From the NCBI GenBank assembly GCA_001599295.1, contig BCGN01000010.1, positions 434,001 to 498,000 on the forward strand: a DNA stretch of 64,000 bases, written 5' to 3'. Within the stretch, counting starts at the first letter, position 1, and every line of letters begins with the position of its first letter. The notes beneath the pieces are model-generated. The model was not told the origin of the DNA, searched no databases, and saw nothing but the letters and a program-made list of their open reading frames with translations. Below, piece after piece: positions 44,598 to 53,177 of this stretch. The translations under genes and the position numbers were made by a program. This DNA is from Sporopachydermia quercuum (Eukaryota; Ascomycota; Sporopachydermiomycetes; Sporopachydermiales; Sporopachydermiaceae).

Positions 44598-45836
44598 ATG
44601 ACTACGGAGGTGTTTCCTCCCCTTCCAGTAGAGGAGATCATCAAACGAGAAAATGAAGCAGTTGTACGTATAAAGCCGCCATAATATGAGAATTTCGTTT
44701 GGTGATTAGTGTTAGCACAGATTCCATTTACTTAGTAGTTCATCCTAACATACTATTAGCTCAAAGAACGACATTGGTTGTACCATAACATAGTGGATAA
44801 AAGCATTGATTACATTGAAGAATCTATGATTGAATGTATTCATAAGATTCAAGAAGCAACGCCTTATAAGCTACCGATTTCCTCCAACTCATATGCAAAC
44901 GATACAGTGAAAGGAATAATGACAAGAAATGGGTTTCATGTGTCCGAACTAGACTTTACACTGAAAATGAATAGCTTACCAAAATCATTACCATATCGCC
45001 TTCGATTTTCCAGTACTGATTTTTCGCAAGAAAGAGAACACGATGATCGAATACAAATTGATGGGATAGTGTTTAATCAGCTGATAGAATGTATGAATTT
45101 AATTACTGATGGAATAAACGAACTACAAGTTTTTAAAAAGAAAAAGGAATCCCACAAAATTAATAAAGATTGCTATCCCCCAGAAGAAGAATTTGGTGAT
45201 GCTGTGAGACTAATTTCAAATACTTTCAATGCAGTTCTGAAGAGCGAAAGAATACTGAAAAACCAATCAGCGGATTTATTATACCCTTCGGCCAAATCTA
45301 TTCTCTCTTCTAAATTATTACATCCGTTGCGTGAATTTGTTAAGGATTCTCATGGGAACTACCAATTCAACGATGGGCTTCTCCTCCAGAATAATGGTAT
45401 GGACCTAGATGTCGATATATACATAAGTTCAGATAGTGGGAGCGTTGTATTAGATATCAGGCTATTGGAAATAGTTACTGAACGACCTTGGGATAGAATC
45501 ATTGATGATGTGAGTTATGGCGAGCATGTCAGGAAAGAGAATCTGGAAGATGAAGTCTCAGGATCAGAAAAATCTGATGCTTCTTCCTCCTCAGAATCAA
45601 ATGTTGGTTTAGGATCATTTATAAACCGTCTAGGTATATATCATGTGAAACGAAAGCCTAGCGATTATATCAGAAACAGCCGAGTTTATAATGGCAAAGT
45701 AATGCTGGAAGTTGAACGAGCAAAAGTTGAAGTTCAAGATCCTAATATCATTAGTTTGTTCGCCAAATTGAGTGCATTGGAACACTATGTTGGTGGGGTC
45801 AACAGAAAGTGTGAACGTCTGATCCAATGTCTGTAA
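44598..45836 (+). CDS. RAV2: RAVE complex subunit Rav2 / Rogdi homologue
   Basis: Exons are 44598-44663 and 44760-45836 (1,143 nt, 380 residues). The 96-nt intron has donor GTACGT and branch CCTAAC 15 nt before the acceptor. Splicing joins ENEAV to LKERHWLYHNIV, giving the Rogdi-type N-terminal helix (human LEEEFRWLLHDEVHAVL). The later motif DTVKGIMTRNGFHVSELDFT parallels [20 protein letters not shown], and LLLQNNGMDLDVDIYISSDS parallels LPSDLLVNVYINLNKL. The alpha-helical bundle plus small beta domain fits Rav2/Rogdi, which with Rav1 and Skp1 reassembles V1 onto Vo of the vacuolar H+-ATPase. An acidic Ser/Glu-rich insert lies about 295-320. S. cerevisiae Rav2 is 351 residues. Confidence 0.85.
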
Positions 45837-45860
45837 CATTGAAAACGCTTGACTTGATTC

Positions 45861-45866
45861 CACGTG
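45861..45866. promoter_or_regulatory. CACGTG element
   Basis: CCACGTGAT lies 25 bp past the RAV2 stop and between convergent genes, so a promoter role is doubtful. Confidence 0.2.
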
Positions 45867-46002
45867 ATTTCAAGAATTTAAAGAACCAACTGATCATGCC
45901 TCTTCTATAGCGGAAACACCTGAAAATGCAAAGTTAATCACCATTCGTAATCATTTGATTTAATAAGCCAGTTAAGTGATTTAGAAACTTTATCCCCGAA
46001 CG

Positions 46003-46627
46003 TCAAAATCTATCAGGTGCCATGCTCATTCTTTTATGTTTCTCCTATTTTTTGTTGGGTTAGTTAACCTATTGTGAAATTTCTATCGTATATTCATCAA
46101 ATCCGCAACCAAGAGAAAAAATAAACAAAAAACAGACATACCTGTAGTTCAAATCGAGAGATTGAATAATTTATTCTTTCCTTCTTATTTCTCAAAGCTT
46201 GTAACTGAGCCAATTGCTCTTCGGTGACTCCACCTTTCACTTTAGGATGCTTCTCATTATGTTTACCGAATTTCGAACTCTGGTTCCAGCTGGAATTATT
46301 TGCAGCATCCAAACGAACTTGCAACAACTCCGCCCTTTTAACTAATGTATTTTTCCTTAATTTCAAGCGGCTCATCTCCTGCTCTGACCGCGCAATCAAT
46401 TCTACAATCAATGGTTGAAACTCTGACTCTAGTTCCCGTCTAGCTTCGATTATCGATGTCTCCGAAACCAGATCAAACACTCTCGTTTGACTAAGTATTA
46501 CTGGAAGTCTTTGGAAATCTGGTACCACATTCTTATTTAAGTTATCGATTGATTTATTTAGCAAATCAGACGACGATGTGAGCAATTCTGCACATGAAAG
46601 TAATGTGCTGACATGATTTGTAGACAT
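46003..46627 (-). CDS. SPC19: DASH/Dam1 complex subunit Spc19, two exons
   Basis: Exons are 46627-46142 and 46044-46003 (528 nt, 175 residues). The main exon shows the Spc19 layout. An N-terminal Ser/Leu helix is followed by RLPVILSQTRVFDLVSE (compare TMLQTKRVFRLVPE in S. cerevisiae), then ELESEFQPLIVELIARSEQE, and a C-terminal coiled coil TEEQLAQLQALRNKKERI. The last exon adds 13 residues (EKHKRMSMAPDRF) after the phase-0 donor GTATGT, with branch AACTAAC and acceptor AAATAG. Without splicing the frame runs into a hydrophobic intron end (VCLFFVYFFSWLRI), which is unlikely. The DASH ring couples kinetochores to spindle microtubules. S. cerevisiae Spc19 is 165 residues. The family call is good and the last exon is moderately sure. 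Confidence 0.8.
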
Positions 46628-47591
46628 ATTGATAGAATTGACCTAACTGGGTTGAACAATAATGATAATAAAAGAGTTCTTCTTTAGTTACCTTTTCTTG
46701 CACTACAAAACCAATAAAAACAAAATATTACCAAACTGAAGCCTTCAATATCACTGTTGCTAACTCCATCCTAGAACCGTTCATCTTATTATTTCTCGTC
46801 TCTCAAACATAACAATTGACTATCTCCTTAGGTAGTCTGGTAAACAAATAAACAAAAAAAAAAAATTGAAGCAATAAGTAAGGTCCAAATCTCCTTTAGT
46901 GGAAATAATAATCACAGAAAGCTTTAGCTAAAGTTAGATAATTGATTATGTCATATAAATTACTTACTATATGAAAAAATTCAAATACCTCATAGTGCAT
47001 AGAGTTGCGTCGTTATACATAACAATGCATTACTACGACTCTGTTTCTCACACAAAAGCAAAATTTCAACAAAGTGACGGGACGAAGCACTCACGCATGA
47101 TTTTTGGCTTGAAGGTTCGATGATCATGATCTCCTCCTATTGATGATTTAGTTACATCATTATTATAACTATACTTCTCTGAATATCAATTATATTGCAT
47201 GTGAGATTTCTAGTTATATTTTACTCATTGGTAACGGATGAAAGAACAAACGGTTGACTCACTTGTGTTCTTTGAAGATACAAATTGATTCAAGTACAGT
47301 TTGTTACCAGTCGATCTATTGTTGACATTGGCCTTCTGATATGACCGCATGGTATCAATAAATAGATAGTGAATAACAGATATTGATGTCAACAATAATA
47401 GGTTGGAAAAAGCTACCAAGAAAACAACTAAAGACAAGTTCAGCATTCTCAATGTATCACCTGCCGTAAACATTCATATTGCACTTAGTAACAGGAGAAT
47501 AAGAGCAACTTTCAGCGAATATCAGACCTCAAATATATTGAACATTAATATCTCATACCAAATAAGTTAATCAGCATCAAGTACTACAAAA
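46628..47591. other. Intergenic region SPC19-FAR10 with doubtful small ORF
   Basis: About 960 bp of AT-rich DNA with a 12-A run at 46854-46865. It holds one hydrophobic small frame, listed separately. Confidence 0.5.
47225..47473 (-). CDS. Possible small membrane protein
   Basis: This 82-codon ATG frame has one long hydrophobic segment (about 10-40, LNLSLVVFLVAFSNLLLL and on) and a polar tail. A GTGAGT inside it (near 47257) with a later TCAATAG on the minus strand (near 47137) would allow a shorter C-terminus ending in Arg residues. I do not recognise it. Its start is 118 bp from the FAR10-like ATG on the other strand, so promoters would overlap. Confidence 0.3.
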   Translation of the reverse strand: MFTAGDTLRMLNLSLVVFLVAFSNLLLLTSISVIHYLFIDTMRSYQKANVNNRSTGNKLYLNQFVSSKNTSESTVCSFIRYQ

Positions 47592-49658
47592 ATGGTGGAA
47601 GAAATTCTGTTAAATAAACATCTTGTACAAGGAAATCAAAGCACTTTTTCAGCTGATCTTATCAACTCACAGAATACATCAAATGGTATTTCAAAACAAC
47701 AGTCAGACCATGGTGATAACCAATCTTCAGCCAGAAAGGCACAATTAGGCTGGGGGGGGAAAAATGCTCCCGCAATGCCAACTCCTGCTCTACCAAGCAG
47801 TGATACGAAGCGACAAGGTAGGAAAAGAGCTTCATCAAGGTCATCCGGATCAACTACGGTTTCATCATCAGCAGCAACAGCTACTGGTCTCATATCGTCT
47901 AGAATGAATCGAGCTGTTGTCGTTTTAATGAGCTCTTTAAATGATACTTTTGATAGGAAATCTCTAATTTTACCTTACTATCCTGAAGTTCTAAAGCTGG
48001 GAAGACAAACAAATAGCAAAACACTACAATCACCTGATAATGGTTTTTTTGATTCAAGAGTTTTATCAAGACAACATGCTGAAATATGGGCAGATCCCAA
48101 AACCAAATTAGTCTATATTCAGGATACAAAATCCAGTAATGGTACATATGTCAACGGTGAGAGACTCAGCTCAGATAATGAACAGAGTCATCCTCATCAA
48201 CTGAAAGAAGGGGATGTATTAGAACTAGGTATTGATATCAAAAATGAGGATGATAAATCATTAGCTCATAAGAAAATTGCTGCTAAGATTGATAGAATTT
48301 CAATGTTAAATCTGAATACTAATCCAAGTGGGAATAGTACGTCTACAATTGTGAACAAAGAATCAGGTGGGAATACTCGTAGCCTTAGCAGAAGTAGCAG
48401 CACTAGTAGCATAAGCACTATCAACAGTACTGGTAGTAGTGCTAATAGTGTAAAACGAGAAAAAGCGAATAGCAGTTCGGCTGAAACTCTTGACGCTTCA
48501 TTATTTGGTGATATCAGCTCAGGATTTGAAGATCTTTCTTTAGGTATGCCTCATAATTCTGTAGGCGGTTTATTCATGAATTCTGGGATTGGTACATCCA
48601 TAAGCCTAGAATATACTATTAGAACGTTGTTCAATGAAATCCATTTAGCAAGAACAGAGAATGCTAAAATCAAATCAGTAGAAAAATTATTGAAAGACTT
48701 CAAAACCGACCTAAAGACCAAACAGGAAAATGAAGGACGTCAAAAGAAAGCTGAAGAACTAATGACAAATGGCTATAAAGAACTATCTTCGCAATTACAA
48801 AACATGAAAATTTTGCTTGACGATCAAACAAGGAAACTAAAACAGTTTGAACAAGAAGCAGAAACACACAATAGTGATGTTGCTCGTTTGAAACAAATAA
48901 TCATAGAAAATCAAGCAATCGTTGGTTCATTGACTGAAGAACTGAAACGTGAGAAAACGTCAAGGACTACAGCCAAAGAAGAGATCGAACAACTAAAAAC
49001 CGAATTATCTCAACGACTGAAGGAAATTAAACCTCATCCTGACTTGGCGAAAACACTCGATCAGTTGAATGAAACGGCGAACGAACGAGAAGCGTTCAAG
49101 AATAGAGCTTTGTCAGCTGAAGCATTAGTCGTTGAATACTCCAAAAAAGTTTCTGATAACGAACATGAATTAGAAAAGCAAAGAGAGAAAGTAAAGCTGT
49201 TAAATGAAAGAATTGCAATAGCGGAGCAAGAGAATTTGAAGAAGAAAGAACAAGAAAAACGGAAAGAATTGGAAATAGAAAAAGAGAGGAAAGAGAAACA
49301 AGATTTAGTTGATAGTTTGAGACTAAATGTGAAAACTGCTGAAGAGAGGCTATCTCTAGCCAATGAAGTTAACAATAAGAATATAAATTTTGTGAAGGAC
49401 CGTCTGAAAGGAAATGCTAGTAATAGCAACTACAGTAAGAACGATTTGAATGAGAATGAAAGTAAAATAAACAATGGAAATAATGATAATTCGGATAAAG
49501 TAGATTTGAAGAAACGGTTGAAAGCAGTGAACAACGTGAAATCATCTTCCAAGCATCAACAGAGTAAGAGAAGCATTTATATAATATCTTTTAGTGTTAT
49601 CATTGTGGGACTTGGCGTAGGTCTTTTGAATTCTGTTGGTAACAATGGGAAATGGTAA
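47592..49658 (+). CDS. FAR10: FHA-domain tail-anchored protein Far9/Far10 (SLMAP) type
   Basis: The 688-residue protein has a basic, Ser-rich N-terminus and then an FHA domain (about 108-210). LPYYPEVLKLGRQT carries the conserved Gly-Arg, and SRVLSRQHAEIW and TKSSNGTYVNGERL carry the phospho-threonine pocket residues. DVLELGIDI is the closing strand. A Ser-rich linker, a short helix (TIRTLFNEIHLARTENAKI) and a long Glu/Lys/Gln coiled coil (about 350-600) follow. The protein ends in a single membrane helix (about 662-682, IYIISFSVIIVGLGVGLLN), so it is tail-anchored. This architecture is that of S. cerevisiae Far9 (Vps64) and Far10, fission-yeast Csc1 and human SLMAP, which anchor the Far/STRIPAK phosphatase complex to ER or nuclear envelope. 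Which of the Far9/Far10 pair is meant cannot be said, and the lineage may have just one. Confidence 0.87.
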   Translation: MVEEILLNKHLVQGNQSTFSADLINSQNTSNGISKQQSDHGDNQSSARKAQLGWGGKNAPAMPTPALPSSDTKRQGRKRASSRSSGSTTVSSSAATATGLISSRMNRAVVVLMSSLNDTFDRKSLILPYYPEVLKLGRQTNSKTLQSPDNGFFDSRVLSRQHAEIWADPKTKLVYIQDTKSSNGTYVNGERLSSDNEQSHPHQLKEGDVLELGIDIKNEDDKSLAHKKIAAKIDRISMLNLNTNPSGNSTSTIVNKESGGNTRSLSRSSSTSSISTINSTGSSANSVKREKANSSSAETLDASLFGDISSGFEDLSLGMPHNSVGGLFMNSGIGTSISLEYTIRTLFNEIHLARTENAKIKSVEKLLKDFKTDLKTKQENEGRQKKAEELMTNGYKELSSQLQNMKILLDDQTRKLKQFEQEAETHNSDVARLKQIIIENQAIVGSLTEELKREKTSRTTAKEEIEQLKTELSQRLKEIKPHPDLAKTLDQLNETANEREAFKNRALSAEALVVEYSKKVSDNEHELEKQREKVKLLNERIAIAEQENLKKKEQEKRKELEIEKERKEKQDLVDSLRLNVKTAEERLSLANEVNNKNINFVKDRLKGNASNSNYSKNDLNENESKINNGNNDNSDKVDLKKRLKAVNNVKSSSKHQQSKRSIYIISFSVIIVGLGVGLLNSVGNNGKW

Positions 49659-50103
49659 TCTCCTGTAGAATGAAGAAAAGGAGAATATTTAATAATGATG
49701 TTTCATAGCAGAAAGTTTAGATAGGAATAATGAAAAATGATGTATTCAATTGTTCAAATTTTAAGTAACACCCTGCAGTATTTCAGTGTTATAAATATAA
49801 AATCGATTGAAATAGTGTTATTTTTATTTCTTCCGACATAAAATGTATTAAGTATCGCAGCAGATAGAACTGTGGAACTTTCTACGCATGAAGGTAATCA
49901 GAATAGCACACTTGTTCGTCCAATTAAATAGCTCTAAATAGATCTATATGTTCATTCCATCATATTAACAGCCATGGCCTTTTGTCAGGTCATCAGAGGT
50001 TCTATATAATAAATAATCTATTGTTCATTTTATATTTCTTCCATTATATGGCATGTATACAATAATCCGTTTATAAACTTGAACCCCGAAACCTCTTCCA
50101 TCT
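49659..50103. other. Convergent intergenic region FAR10-LIP2
   Basis: About 450 bp of 3' flanking DNA, AT-rich, with no other feature seen. Confidence 0.5.
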
Positions 50104-51036
50104 TCACTTTCCGTATGAGCTCAAAACATCTTCATATACTTCTTCACCATCCTCATACACGATGTTATTAAAACCAAAAACTTTTGCAAACTTCCCTACC
50201 CAAATATCTGCTGCTTTATCTATATCTTTCTCATTGACTGGTAACTTTCCTAATGATTGTATACTAACTGTTTTTTTACCATTCAACCCACAAGCTATAA
50301 ATTCCTCAAAAAAAGACAAATCTGTAGCTACATTGATTGCTACACCATGTGATGTAATACTTCTCCTAACATGAACACCAATTGCTGCTATTTTCTCATC
50401 ATCAGATACCCAAACTCCTGTGTTATCTGTTCTTTTCCCAGCAACGTTATATTCTTGCAACATACCAATAATACTCTGTTCTAGACCGCTAACATAACAT
50501 CTAGGTGATAGATACTTTTCTGGACTTTTCTCCAACATTCGCAGATCAATTATAGGATAAGAAACCAATTGACCAGGACCATGAAAGGTAGTTTGACCTC
50601 CTCGCTGGGAATGAAAAAATTCTGCTTTTCCTTGCTGTTGTAACTGTTTTATATGGGGTTGTGCATTTGCTGATCCTTCCCTTCTTCCCGCCGTATAAAT
50701 TGGATATGGATTGAATGTAATTATACAAGGATTGGGACGTACTGATGGATCTTTCTTTCGTTTATATTGCAAATGGGACTCAACTATTTTCTCCTGTATT
50801 GCAGAAATTGCATGGTATGATACAACGGATTTAAAATGGATATGCGTTAGTGATTCATCTCTTGATTTGATTCTAGAGCAAGTTGAGTTACTCCGTATTA
50901 TAGTCAGCTGAGCTGATTTTTGAGTGCTACTTCGTGAAACAAATTTCACAAGATGACACCATATACTGTCCCTGATCATTCTTATTGATTTCTTTGAGAT
51001 ATGAAATACCGTTTGATGGTTGTTGATTTTCAACAT
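50104..51036 (-). CDS. LIP2: Mitochondrial octanoyltransferase Lip2 (LipB type)
   Basis: The LipB fold motifs are clear: FNPYPIYTAGRREGSANAQP, RGGQTTFHGPGQLVSYPIID (the signature), TDNTGVWVSDDEKIAAIGVH with the catalytic lysine, and FFEEFIACGL with the catalytic cysteine. The enzyme moves octanoyl from acyl carrier protein to the lipoyl domains of mitochondrial dehydrogenases and glycine cleavage H protein. The N-terminal 50 residues are basic and Ser-rich, fitting a matrix presequence. The first ATG (51036) gives 310 residues. The ATG at 50979 (MIRDSIWCHLVKF) would give 291 and a more typical presequence, and I cannot decide between them. S. cerevisiae Lip2 is 328 residues. No intron. Confidence 0.95.
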   Translation of the reverse strand: MLKINNHQTVFHISKKSIRMIRDSIWCHLVKFVSRSSTQKSAQLTIIRSNSTCSRIKSRDESLTHIHFKSVVSYHAISAIQEKIVESHLQYKRKKDPSVRPNPCIITFNPYPIYTAGRREGSANAQPHIKQLQQQGKAEFFHSQRGGQTTFHGPGQLVSYPIIDLRMLEKSPEKYLSPRCYVSGLEQSIIGMLQEYNVAGKRTDNTGVWVSDDEKIAAIGVHVRRSITSHGVAINVATDLSFFEEFIACGLNGKKTVSIQSLGKLPVNEKDIDKAADIWVGKFAKVFGFNNIVYEDGEEVYEDVLSSYGK

Positions 51037-51577
51037 AGAATTTGATTAGTTCTGATCTGATCAGCACAAGAGATGAATCTTCTAATCGGACCTCAAGTAT
51101 GTCAGTGTGAAGGTGGGAATTGGCAGCTATTGGAAGAGCCAACAAAGATTATACACCTTCCGCCCAAGTAAAGATTGTGTGTCGATGATGACCCCGCCTT
51201 TGAATTATTGATAGTCACTTAGCCAAATATCAAATATTAAGAGACAACCATTCCTTCGCCGAGACATCCAGGAATCAGAGTGAGAATGGAAATTTCGGAT
51301 ATTATGTAATGTTAAGGAACACATACTCAAACTGCAATAAAATCATAATTTCCGTTATTGTTCAAAATCGGAAATTTTATATCTCATCATAGTCGAAATT
51401 TCTATTCTATTTTCCCCACTTGATCCTACTTACAGAAGGATGAATGAGTACTATGGTTTATGAACCAATAACAGGAATTACAAGATAAATATCATTAAGC
51501 AACCTGATGATATAGTTATTTGGAGAGGAATCCCGCAAAAGTTGTAATTCAGTGCATTCATTACCAGTTCTCTCATA
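51037..51577. other. Divergent promoter region LIP2/CAB5
   Basis: About 540 bp. It contains several GGAAATTT/AAATTTC blocks (near 51290, 51370 and 51398), but no gene. Confidence 0.5.
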
Positions 51578-52291
51578 ATGCTAGTGTTGGGTCTGACCGG
51601 GGGTATAGCATGTGGTAAATCCACAGTATCAGCTTGTTTGAGAGAACAATACAATATACCGATAATTGATGCTGATTTTATTGCTAGAGAAGTTGTAGAA
51701 CCAGGACAGCCAGCCTATAAGAAAATTGTCTCATACTTCGGCAAGAAAGTTCCTAACCTACTTCATCCAGATGGAACACTGAACAGACCTGAATTGGGTA
51801 AAGCAGTGTTCGGACAGCCAGATGAATTAAAGAAACTTAATTCATTTATTCATCCTGAAGTAAGAAAACTCATATTTTGGAGGGTTTTCATACAATGGAT
51901 TAAAGGTACTCGTTTGGTTATACTAGATGTACCTTTGTTATTCGAAGCTGGTTTAGATATATTTTGTGGGTATTCAGTATCAGTGATATGTGATAAGGAA
52001 GTTCAAATGCGGAGATTGTTAGATAGGGATGATCAGCTATCACCAGAAGATGCTGAGAAAAGAATTAATTCACAAATGTCAACAGAAGAGAAAATCAAAC
52101 GTTCTGATTTTATTCTTGATAATTCAACTACAATTGATAGTTTGCATAATCAAATTAATAGCCTAGTTAAGTATGTACAACCATCTCTATTTAGAACATT
52201 GCTGGAGCTCATTCCGGTCGTTGGCTTAGGCTTTGCACTTTGGTCAATCCTACATAATCGAACGAGGCAGAGGTTGCAAAAGAGTCTTTGA
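51578..52291 (+). CDS. CAB5: Dephospho-CoA kinase Cab5
   Basis: The 237-residue P-loop kinase makes CoA from dephospho-CoA, the last step of CoA synthesis. Motifs: GLTGGIACGKSTVS (P-loop, about 5-18), IIDADFIAREVVEPGQPAY, LNSFIHPEVRKLI, VILDVPLLFEAGLD, and the RDDQLSPEDAEKRINSQMS lid with basic residues. The C-terminus carries one hydrophobic helix (about 208-228, LLELIPVVGLGFALWSIL) and a basic end, as in S. cerevisiae Cab5 (241 residues), which associates with membranes and CoA-synthesising complex partners. No intron, and the ATG is just before the P-loop strand. Confidence 0.96.
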   Translation: MLVLGLTGGIACGKSTVSACLREQYNIPIIDADFIAREVVEPGQPAYKKIVSYFGKKVPNLLHPDGTLNRPELGKAVFGQPDELKKLNSFIHPEVRKLIFWRVFIQWIKGTRLVILDVPLLFEAGLDIFCGYSVSVICDKEVQMRRLLDRDDQLSPEDAEKRINSQMSTEEKIKRSDFILDNSTTIDSLHNQINSLVKYVQPSLFRTLLELIPVVGLGFALWSILHNRTRQRLQKSL

Positions 52292-52632
52292 ACTACAGAG
52301 TGAATTTCCTTAGATCAATCAAATCATTTAAAAACAAAGTATTCTCATCTATTACAGTTAACAGTAATTGAAGAAATAACCAGTAATAGGCATGTAAAGG
52401 CTCTAGAAGGTAATGATCACTCTTATTTTGTAACATAGTCATTTAAAATCAGATTGAATTATGTCATCTTTTATTATTTCCTAAGCTTTCCTTTGTTGCC
52501 GTTTTATCCATCTGGCTATCCGATCCACGTGATACTTTTTTCTTTGTTTCTATCAATCTTTTCTAATTTCGTGGTCTTGCATCATTATGCATTTACTCTG
52601 CATACAATTCGATATTAAGCATATGCAAGATG

Positions 52633-52675
52633 TTCTAGAATACATGAGAATGTTCTTGAATTTGCTAGAACATTC
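52633..52675 (+). promoter_or_regulatory. Extended heat-shock element, seven of nine units in register
   Basis: Units on a strict 5-bp spacing are TTC 52633, GAA 52638, (gap 52643), GAA 52648, TTC 52653, GAA 52658, (gap 52663), GAA 52668, TTC 52673. Their alternation is perfect. The core GAATGTTCTTGAA is an ideal Hsf1 trimer site. The element lies about 500 bp upstream of the HSP104 ATG, in keeping with its function as a heat-shock gene. Confidence 0.9.
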
Positions 52676-52905
52676 TATAAATCTGATTACATGTACATAA
52701 AAATAGACTTTACCTTTGTGCATGACCTTTTTGTGAATTTCACATGTACATACTAAAACATCTCATTCACTACAGAATCTAATAGAAAAAGTGACTTTTC
52801 AATTGACTTTCAGTTAACTCATCTATTCACTTCTATTAGAGATGATGTGATGCTTCTTTGCTTCACAGCTTCCCTTAAACTTGAGGTTATTGTCAGCCTC
52901 AGGCA

Positions 52906-52913
52906 TATAAATA
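52906..52913 (+). promoter_or_regulatory. TATA box of HSP104
   Basis: TATAAATA lies 265 bp upstream of the ATG and downstream of the heat-shock element, the usual order for an inducible yeast promoter. Confidence 0.6.
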
Positions 52914-53177
52914 GTCTCTTGTTTCCTTGCTAAGAGTTGCTGGCCCAGACTTGCTCATATACGTTTTTATTCATTAGATTATTTGCTTCATTTATCAAAT
53001 ATCACATATGCATTGAATATTGATTATTCATTTATACAACAAAGCGATTGATATTATCATTGTTATTAACCAACAAAAACAATAACATAGAAAACTAGAA
53101 GTCACTGTTATATACATTAACAGACTTATAATAATAACTACTAGTTATTCATATTTATACTTGAACACACATTCAAA

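Larger units (their letters stand above)
52292..53177 (+). promoter_or_regulatory. HSP104 promoter region
   Basis: About 890 bp between CAB5 and HSP104. It holds CACGTG at 52526-52531, an extended heat-shock element at 52633-52675, a TATA box at 52906-52913 and an A/T-rich 5' leader. No gene is seen. Confidence 0.7.
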
